Positions 56,402 to 64,000 of a stretch of DNA of 64,000 nucleotides are shown here, piece after piece. The notes below the pieces were generated by a model, which was not told the origin of the DNA, made no database searches, and was given only the letters and a program-made list of their open reading frames with translations. The translations under genes and the position numbers were made by a program. This DNA comes from Hygrocybe punicea (taxonomy: Eukaryota; Basidiomycota; Agaricomycetes; Agaricales; Hygrophoraceae). The DNA is taken from the NCBI GenBank assembly GCA_963556145.1, contig OY744463.1, positions 7,378,001-7,442,000 on the forward strand, written 5' to 3'. The first letter of the stretch is position 1. Each line of letters opens with the position of its first letter.

Positions 56402-59012
56402 TTAGTCGACTTGTGAGAACTCCATAGACTTTTCTCCATTTTGCACATTATCATCGCCATGGCCCTCCTCCAAGTTGTCTTCCTCATCTTCATCCACAGG
56501 GACTGTGAGATCAAATAATGGATCCGGCTTGGTGCGTTTGTATGTCAAGAACTGCCCATATATTCCAAAATATTCGCAGATGTGGTTGCAAACGTGTTCT
56601 TGTGCAAAGACGTCAAATTTTACGTTGCCATCTGAAAACACACGCCCAAGGGAGCTGTGAAGAAAATTCAGCCGAGACTCGGGAACATGTTGCACAGGCA
56701 ATGCACATACGGTGATGTGATGATTTGTGGGTCGGTTAGAAGGTTTCGGCCACCTGTCAATGAATAACAGGATAAGTAATGAACCATTGAGAGAAAAGGA
56801 TCATCTCTACCTTGGAAATCTGAAACGAATGCCAATTGTTGAGTCTTGTGATATTGGACGTGCTGGGCAAAAGCGAGAAATGCGGCTATGCCAGTTCTCT
56901 CCTCATTGTTGCGAAAAACAAGTGGCTTCGCAGAATTGTTGTTGATGTATTTGGTAAACTCTCCATCGTCTGCAGCATTGATTATATCCTCGATAAGATA
57001 AGTGTCCCTTTTGTCATTTTGTGCAATAGCCAAGGCGACGGGAACAAACTTCATCTTCGGAATATTGAACGGAGGATGTCCTCGAATCCGACACTCGGCT
57101 TCGATGAAGGTGTAGACAACGCCCATCAAAGCGGCTGCCCAGCGTGTGCAGTTGATTTCCATCATCAACAACTCGGCTTGTTTGCAGCTATCGTAGACCA
57201 TAATCGGCGATTTGAATGTGTCTGCATTTTGCTCCCTGTGGATACATTGCTTAATACAGACAGGTCGTGACTTCAGAGTTATTAGGTCGTTCATCCGTCC
57301 GAACTGTGCTTTTTTGAATGACCCAAGCTGGGGTCTGGACATCGGATTAAAGATGAGATCACTGAGGGTTGGAATATTGTCCGAGAGGATACTCTGCTGG
57401 GAACTCTTGACCAGTTGCAAAAACGTTAACTCTGGGAAATTGTAAACAGAACATCGGATGGTAACATCATTAACTGATGATATATAGCACATCAGCTTTT
57501 GTTATAATGCAGGATTGGAGCTTTGAGACACACATAATCCCTGCAGAACTCGTTTCGGTGGCACCTTTTGAGCCCGGAGCGCCTGTCTGAGCTGGATCGC
57601 ATCCGGCGATCTTGTAACTGTGCTCCTTGAACCTTGTTCAACGGTCTGAATCCGTTTGCTTTGTGGTGATGTCGGTGACTTCGAGCCATCTACTGAAGAC
57701 TTCTGCAATGATGTCAATATTAGTACTATCAACGAAACACCCATCTATGTCACCTTGTGCTTCCTCTTAGCTGGAGGGTTTTTCACAGTGGTCCAGTTGT
57801 CTGAATATATCGCAGATTCAGTTGGCCAAAAATCAGATTGGGATGCCACGGGTGAAGGAAATCGTTTTTGAACTTCGGGGCCAGGAGGAGACTGTTCCAA
57901 ATATTAATACTTCAGCAATTGCTCAAAAGCATAACAACTCACAGGTTCAGAATCCTCAGCAAGAGAATGTGTAACAGCAAGTTCGTATTTCTCATAGGAG
58001 ATGGCCAGGATAAGGTCTACACCTTGCCCCGGATTAAACTTCTTCGCCGTGTTTTTACCCTTGACAGTAAAAAACTTCTCAGAGATTGCGTCAACATCTG
58101 GGACCCTAGGCATTAACTCGAGCCAATTCTTGAAACGGAGCTCAACATCTTCGACGGTAAGTGATAAACCCTTCGACCACTTCATAAACAGAGGTAACAA
58201 CGTAATAAAGCAAACTGCCTTGAGGTCACGGACTCCGATTCTGACAGGAATGCTGCCAATTGTTTCTGCAACATTCTATAGTCTTTTTGTTAGCGCGTTG
58301 TCACCTTGGAGTTGAAGTAAGGACAACACTTACTGATACAAGTACTGGCTTAACCTTTCCTGGTGCCTGTGTCATCATCCGGGCTTTCACAATAATGACA
58401 CGGGCCTCCTCTGTTGCATAGGCTTGCCTTGCTAGATGCTCTCGCATTTCTACGAAGTGCGCATGTGCTGCCTGATAACCAGGCTCCAGAGTTGGAGCCC
58501 GAAACTTCACTGGGAATGCAACAGTGCTAACGGCATTCTGCATTATAGGTGTGCTCACTCGAAGTCCACCTGAGCTCAGGCGATGAGGTGGGACTGGTGG
58601 TGGGGCCATGAAACCAACTGGCCGGACATGACCAGAATATTCTATATAACCATGTAAACTCGACTGGAAATAATCATACAGTTGAGTACTGACCTCCCCG
58701 TTGAGCTGCTGCATTCTGCCTCTGAACATTGAGTGCATGTTCAGGTATCCCCATGGCTGAACCTGGAATCTTCAAACATAGAATAGTATGTGAATAAATT
58801 GTCTTACCACGAGTTTCCGTTCGTTGTGTAGTTGGTTTTCGACGGTAATGGGTGTAGCACTCATCACAGAAGTGCCGGCCAGGTCCTCGACGAAGGGCAT
58901 CTTGCATATAGTGGAGAGTCTTCTGGGTCACGAAAACTTTACAGCGGTCACATTGGGAGTTAACATTATTTTCGCTTGTGAACTCGGCTGCAAAAGAAGC
59001 TGCAAAAGACAT
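56402..59012 (-). CDS. Alpha-type (MHCK/EF2K) protein kinase carried by the transposon
   Basis: Seen: ATG at 59012. An N-terminal zinc-ribbon-like motif (QCDRCKVF, then HFCDECYTHY) is followed by introns of 45-55 bp. A Pro-rich exon precedes RVIIVKARMMTQAPGKVKPV, then SIPVRIGVRDLKAVCFITLL and a Ser/Lys-rich linker. The kinase domain is at 56402-57420: VCIKQCIHRE (putative catalytic Lys), CTRWAAALMGVVYTFIEAE, TYLIEDIINAADDGEFTKYI, FLAFAQHVQYHKTQQLAFVS, NLLTDPQIITSP, RVFSDGNVKFDVFAQEH and the zinc-binding VCNHICEYFG. The acidic tail ends at 56402. Known: alpha-kinases phosphorylate helical substrates (myosin heavy chain, EF2), and mushroom fungi have many paralogues with this N-terminal finger. 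No stop or shift found in my model. Being inside the inverted repeats, it should move with the element. Whether it aids transposition or is a passenger is unknown. Confidence 0.8.
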
Positions 59013-59711
59013 TGCAATGAAGTAAAATAGAGAGGGGGAGATAATGTGATGTTTTCAGGGAAAAAAAAATTGAGAATGAATGAAAACAGTTGGAGATGAC
59101 GAGAAAGGGAGTGGAACGGGCAAGAAATTGTGACGGTGGAAATGGAAAGAAATCGATGGAAATAACGGCGGAGTGTCAACCTCCAAGAAAGAGAAGTGAC
59201 AGCAAATAGGCATGGATGCCAACTTCCCCCAGTGCGGCAGGTTCAGTGGCAGGTTCAACGGCTGTAAGGGATGTTATTATATAAAATCAAGGTGAACGCA
59301 CCGCAACCTTCCAACCTGTCTGAGACGTTTCTTAAGCTGGCGAACAGAACAATCAACTTGACTTGAAGGAAGGAACAACCACCAATACTCACTGTCGCCA
59401 ACTTGGGTTTCTTATCTGCCTCTGTTGAGTGGCCACCGTTTCCCTTATTCTGGTTGCCTTTGACTAACCACATTCCCAGTGGTCCGTGACTCTGTGAAAC
59501 CTTCAGGACAATGGTGTGTGTCGGTGTCAACAGAAAGATTCAAGATAGGACTTGCCTTGTATATGTACTGGTATTGATGCTGACAATGGGTAAGCACTTG
59601 TTTATCGCAGATCAGTCTCGTCGTCGCATTCAGATTACTGAGTAACAGGTACCCGCAACTTAATGCAGCGCACTTACTCGAGTATGTCAGCTTCCACTTT
59701 CCTCATCCATT

Positions 59712-60430
59712 GATAACCTCCATGACACTGAATATTACAGCAAGAAGCTTTTCATTTCCCAGGCACCAAAGAAAGCCGGGCGCGAGGAGGAGCTGTGCAG
59801 ATCATATGAACAAGCGAAGATGGAGAAGCTCAGCAAATATCAAGGTGACAACTTGTATATCAAGAATCTCAAAGATAACTTTGACAAGAGAAGCCTCGCA
59901 CCATGAAACGGGACTTCAAAGGATTCGTCAACAGAATTTGGTTTGTTTGTTTTGCTTCCCTCGATGAGGTGAGTTCACAACCCGTTTACATCTCGCTTAC
60001 CGAGCGCTGTGAGGTTGGCAGACAGCAGAATGCAATATGCAGCAAGCTGCTGCTGAAGGTCTTCTAGCTACGCACATCAACGGTCCCATGTATTACCCAC
60101 CCGGCCCCGGTGGCTTTCCTCCTCAGGGTGGCAGTGTCTTTGGCTATAGTCAAGCTAGGCATGTTACCCCCTTGCCCTTGCCATGCCCTGGCCAACGGGC
60201 GAGCCACCAGCATCCCCATTCCGGCCCCATATGGTCAAGCACCAGTTATGCTTCTGTCTGCGGTGCCCCTCGCTCTCCTGTGGCTTGTGGACCTGGACCT
60301 TCACCTTCGATGCCAAACATTCCCATGTTGAATGTCCCCACGTTGCTCTGGCCCAGTGGACCCCCCTCCAAGCAATGGTGTACCCCCTCGCACCTATAAT
60401 CCTCAGGGTTACGAAGGTTTCTATGAAATG
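59712..60430 (+). pseudogene. PAB1: Captured fragment of a poly(A)-binding-protein gene
   Basis: Seen: LHDTEYYSKKLFISQAPKKA, EEELCRSYEQAKMEKLSKYQ and NLYIKNLKDNFDKRSLAP at 59728-59910, matching the end of RRM3 and start of RRM4 of PABP. Then a collapsed stretch (FCFPR) and MQQAAAEGLLATHINGPMYY, PPGPGGFPPQGGSVFGYSQA from the Pro/Gly-rich linker, up to NGVPPRTYNPQGYEG. Much of RRM4 is missing and frames change, so no protein is made. It lies inside the transposon between the kinase 5' end and the right inverted repeat, on the opposite strand. Inference: a host gene piece acquired by the element, as in Pack-type transposons. Confidence 0.8.
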
Positions 60431-60466
60431 CTAATTTCTCTTCTTCCCGTTCACATGTAGTTGGAT

Positions 60467-60673
60467 TGACCCGTTTGTACACTAAGATTGATTTTTTTTT
60501 ATTTACATGTTGACAATGGCTTGCGGTAAAAAAAATTGCACGGAATGATTAGATAGTGTAGATTAAGAATTGTATATATTGATAAAGAACAGTACATGGG
60601 GTCTGTACACTATCATCTTCGGCTATCACACGTCGTGTCACGGTTTTTGAGCAGACCAGTGCCGCTTTCCATA
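60467..60673. repeat. Right terminal inverted repeat of the kinase-bearing transposon
   Basis: 207 bp mirror of 54043-54250, followed by the second GACCCG copy. Confidence 0.92.
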
Positions 60674-60939
60674 GACCCGCTCCACCATTCATAACCAGAA
60701 CCTACGCGAGTTGTTGGGGGATGCCCTGCTGACACTCCACGATCTTCTCGGTAACACGGATTATCATGACTGCTTGCGTGACTTCACCAAGCGGCACAAC
60801 GCCTTGTGTGCATTCACCTTGGATCACGCAAGCGATATTACCGATGAAGGGGCGGATTTGGGGCAGACCGCAGAGTTGTGTCAAAAAACTTTCGCCAGTT
60901 AGCGCAAAAAATGGCGGTGATTGCATCGACAAAGGCTGA

Positions 60940-63506
60940 CACATCAGGAATTTCAACATTTAGTGGGGATCTAAAGTTATTTCTAAAGTTAGCAGCAAAA
61001 TATAATCTTTGTATTTACATTTGGGCCAAATCTAAATATTGAATTTAAGTCACGAATAAATAAATGTCTAAATTAATTCTTTTCTCTTGCCTTTAGATTA
61101 GTCCTGCAATCAAAATAATAATCAGTGCTAAAGTGTGGAGGGAAAGTATAATTTAGATTTGAGTTTACTCTGGTTTGCTAGTCCACATTCAGGCATCACT
61201 TAAAGACAAACTGAAAGTTATAATTTCGATGAAATTAAAATATTTAATTTATTGGGTATCAAAATGTACCATTTTGGGAGTTATCAAAAGTTAAGATTCT
61301 GTCAGAACTAAAGTGATTGTACACTCCCATCGCCCACTCATCGCCAACCCATCGCCAACCCATCGCCACTCACTGCCCACGTGCATGTTAAGATAAGACG
61401 ATGGCATTGTCTTTGACAGGTCTGGATTGGGTAAGTGCTAGTTCAGTCACAAGTCACGACAACAACAACTACGAAGACAACAAGAAAAACAACGATACTG
61501 ACAACGACGGTCATCACCAGCGAGGCCGGAGGAGTGGTGGCGATGACGATGACAGATGACAGATGATGGTCACGACGCAGACAAGGATGGCGATGAGGAC
61601 GACAAAGACAGCGGTATCAGTGGCGGCACCACCACCCCACCACAGCCAGATGACGGCGACGACCTCCACTGCCAACAGGCAGCAGCAAGGCGATGACGAC
61701 GACGGCGGCGGTGGAATGGGGGTGTCAGGTATCGGGCGCACTCATCGCCCAGCCATCGCCGACCATACCTCCCTCCCACCCGTCGCCCCAATTAATCCAA
61801 CGGCGGCAACGATAATGAGGGCCCAGTGGACCACAACCACAACCACAACCACTGTCGTCGAGTATGAATACAGGCCAGCGAGGGGACGACGACAGTGGCA
61901 TTCACCACCACCTTCACCACCACCATCACTTCCTCAACCACTAATACCACCACCATGACGATGGATGACGACGATGCCAACGACGACGGCAACGGCCCCA
62001 CGGAATGGCGACAAGATCTCCACCACCATCCGGCAGCGGCAAGACGACGATGGCGACGGCAGTATCACCACCACCACTGCCATCACCATCACAAGTGAAG
62101 TAGCCACTGAGCAGCGGCAGGACGATGATGACGACCTCCTACAACCTCCCCCTGCCCACGCATGACGCCCATCTCCATCACCTGTCTCCATCGCCCTCGC
62201 TCCCATCGCCACCTGGGCCACCTCCGCCGCCCATCCCATCGCCCGCGCCCATCGCCCTCACATCCACCCTGTCTCCCCGCCCACACCATCTCCCTCGTCC
62301 ACGCCATCTCCCTCGTCCACACCATCTCCCTCATCCACACCATCTCCCTCGTCCACGCCACATCACCTGCCTACACCTGCCCATGCCAAATGCCACCTCC
62401 CTCACCTGCACCCCACGTCATCCCCCTCACCCTCGTCGCCCATGCCACCCCCACCGCTTATGCCCTCTCCCCGGCCTCCCATCACATCGTGCCCATGCCA
62501 TCTCCCTTCCCCGCTCTCCCATCCCATCATCTCCCTCTCCCTCGCCCACACCCCACGTCATCTCCCTTGTCGCCCATGCCGTCTCCCCGCCACCATCATC
62601 TCCCCTGCCCATGCCATCTCCCTTGCCCACACCCCATGCTGTCTCCCTCACCCTCATTGCCCACACCATCACCCATGCCATCTCCCCGCCATCTCCCCCT
62701 GCTGCCATCTCCGTCACCCACACCTCTCCGCTCCCATCCAATCATGCCCCCACCATCTCCCCCTGCCCATGCCATCTCCCTCACCCGCCCCTATTGCCCA
62801 CCATCCCCTACCTCTGTCATCACCTCACGAACCCCACCACCACGTCAATTGACGTTGGAGCTGGGCTCATGAGGTCATATGATTTGGTCCATTGGGAGAT
62901 GGGTGGACGATGGTGGGCTGCGTCCCATGCCATCATACCCATCTCTTTGCCCATGCCATCTCCCTCGCCCACACCATCAAGGCTCCCTGCCTCTGCCATC
63001 ACCTAGGCCCTGCCTGGCGCCGCGCCGATTAATGTCGGTGAATAGTAGGACGCCCTCAAAGCCCACAGAACAATGATGACCAATGGGTGGGTGGTGGGTG
63101 GGCAATGGGCGGGCAATGGCGCAGGCAATAGCTTTAGATCTGATGGCAACTTTGAATTTAAATAGCTGCCGAAATCTTATATTTTGATAACTATTAAATT
63201 TATTATTTTAATCCTACCAAAAGTTTTAATTTTGGTCTGCCTTTAAGTGATGCCTAAATTTGGACTAGAAATTTTGAGTAAACTTGAAACTAAATTATGC
63301 TTTCCCCTTACAATTTAGATCGGATAATTATTTTGATTGAAAGAATAAGCTAAAGATGAAAATAAATAAATGATTTAGATGTGTATTTATTCATGACTTA
63401 AATTTAATATTTAGGCTAGGCCTAAATGTAAATCTAAAGATTATATTTTTCTGCTAACTTTAGAAATCACTTTAGTTCTCAACTAAAGGTTGGAACTCCT
63501 GATGTG
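60940..63506. mobile_element. 2.57-kb non-autonomous element with CACA ends, long inverted arms and 3-bp duplication
   Basis: Seen: ends CACATCAGG (60940) and CCTGATGTG (63506) with TGA on both sides (60937-60939, 63507-63509). Inverted arms of about 350 bp share AAAGTTAGCAG, AATATAATCTTT and AATTTAAGTCA words in mirror order. A 3-bp duplication and CAC ends fit the CMC/EnSpm (CACTA) group, though Harbinger also makes 3 bp. The interior 61330-63110 is simple sequence; all frames inside are repeat-derived and no transposase is present. The insertion splits the host gene 53119-63971. Confidence 0.8.
61320..63110. repeat. Simple-sequence interior: CATCGCC, GACGAC and CCATCTCCCTCG minisatellites
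   Basis: Tandem CCCATCGCCAA at 61330-61375, GACGACGGC-rich DNA at 61500-62120, and a C-rich array with 17-18 bp units such as CACACCATCTCCCTCGTC at 62270-63000. It is almost free of G on the plus strand between 62160 and 62800. Long Pro/Ser/His frames here are artefacts of composition. Confidence 0.8.
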
Positions 63507-64000
63507 TGAACACTACCAGACGCATGATAGGTTTGCTGCAAATAGAGAACGCTTATCGGATTGGCTTGATTTGGCGAGTGCAGGACATGGTAAGTGTTTT
63601 CTACCTGACTTTACGTGATTTCTGACACACATGGTCTACTCTTGTTAGGGCGTTCGCTTGTTGACAACTTTACAAACAGTCTTAAAAGACATGGCTTCTG
63701 AAATGTGTCGACAAGCAGACTTCTGGAACTCTCAAAGTCATAATTTCATTATTTGGCCAAATATACGAGAGACGCATAGCGCTGCCGTTACCACGATGCC
63801 TGTTTTCCCTTCTGAGAAACCAGACTATCATCACAGCGCTGTTATGCTTCCCATGTGCAGTTTGGTCAACGAGGTGAGTTATATCTTCAGTTTTGCTTTC
63901 GACAGGATCCACGGGAATACCCATTCATCCATAGAATGCAACTACGACCGAGCCCAACCCTCGACATTTGACACAGACTGCGTGGCAAGTGTCAACAAGT

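Larger units (their letters stand above)
54043..60673 (-). mobile_element. 6.6-kb DNA transposon with integrase-type transposase, alpha-kinase gene and captured PABP fragment
   Basis: Seen: long inverted repeats (54043-54250 and 60467-60673) starting TATGGAAAGCGGCACTGGTC, nearly identical, flanked by perfect direct repeats GACCCG (54037-54042, 60674-60679). Between them on the minus strand are a DDE/integrase-core transposase whose stop touches the left repeat and an alpha-kinase gene. On the plus strand lies a piece of a poly(A)-binding-protein gene next to the right repeat. The high repeat identity and open genes suggest recent movement. The 6-bp duplication and long repeats do not match hAT (8 bp) or Harbinger (3 bp). 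The insertion splits the host gene 53119-63971. Confidence 0.88.
53119..63971 (+). pseudogene. Host gene of unknown function interrupted by two DNA transposons
   Basis: Seen: probable start MSQYRHKFAYSSHNND at 53119. Charged coiled-coil exons follow (EYEEAERKQYKKK near 53405, EELKRVNLSVDIQDDEQGLE near 53600), then LELRKFTLEAKLS near 53965 and YLRQDSVVVNLTR at the first insertion. Right of that element it resumes STIHNQNLRELLGDALLTLH and LCAFTLDHASDITDEGADLG. It is cut again at 60939 and resumes at 63507 with HYQTHDRFAANRERLSDWLD, an intron at about 63589-63648, RSLVDNFTNSL and, after a shift, DMASEMCRQADFWNSQSHNF. Both junctions restore the frame when element and one target copy are removed. 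Small homopolymer shifts occur near 60888 and 63685. I do not recognise the family. Confidence 0.55.

Noticed and set aside
62125..63006. A 293-codon Pro/His/Ser-rich ORF
   Set aside because: It is translated minisatellite DNA with few G on one strand. Three overlapping frames are equally open, so composition explains it.
1..64000. tRNA, rRNA, snRNA or CRISPR array
   Set aside because: None was found: no tRNA-like A/B box pair, no rRNA-like conserved stretch and no regularly spaced direct repeats of CRISPR form. Small structured RNAs cannot be excluded by eye.

Overview
The window looks like nuclear DNA of a mushroom-forming basidiomycete (Agaricomycetes). Genes are split by GT-AG introns of about 45-60 bp, there is no operon structure, and the recognisable families are typical of such fungi: DUF6818, DUF6534 seven-helix proteins, a SPA2-type protein, an HNH-domain protein, an alpha-kinase, and hAT, Harbinger, chromovirus and integrase-core transposons. 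Most of the window is transposon-derived, and several elements are nested or sit inside host genes. No tRNA, rRNA or CRISPR array was seen.

Layout. 1-1.6 kb: remnants of a copia integrase and a hAT transposase. 4.6-10 kb: a decayed Harbinger pair, a DUF6818 gene facing a DDE transposase. The transposase is split by a hAT-like element that itself carries a second hAT-like element. 10.3-15.2 kb: poorly identified genes and a decayed FAD-linked oxidoreductase. 15.4-19.3 kb: an HNH-type gene cut by a 2.37-kb element. 21.3-21.7 kb: a palindromic element. 21.77-32.75 kb: a hAT element carrying a 540-bp foldback element and a complete 7.1-kb Ty3/gypsy chromovirus. 33-34.7 kb: a foldback element and a truncated host gene. 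35.3-45.5 kb: a tandem triplication of a DUF6534 gene. 46.8-49.9 kb: a second Harbinger element with its nuclease, its Myb/SANT partner and its terminal repeats. 49.9-52.4 kb: a helical protein gene and a short SPA2-like gene. 53.1-64 kb: one host gene of unknown function interrupted by two DNA transposons.

The first of those two, at 54043-60673, is the most interesting object. It has terminal inverted repeats of about 207 bp, a 6-bp target duplication, an apparently intact integrase-type transposase, an apparently intact alpha-kinase gene, and a captured fragment of a poly(A)-binding-protein gene.

Two themes recur. First, insertion sites are very clean: in four cases removing the insertion and one target copy restores the reading frame or domain continuity of the host gene. 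Second, most in-frame stops in the decayed elements are TGA where relatives suggest CGA, and eight of the nine differences between the two gypsy LTRs fall at CpG. Both fit deamination of methylated CpG. All calls were made by reading the sequence; no database search was run, and family names come from recall of motif patterns.
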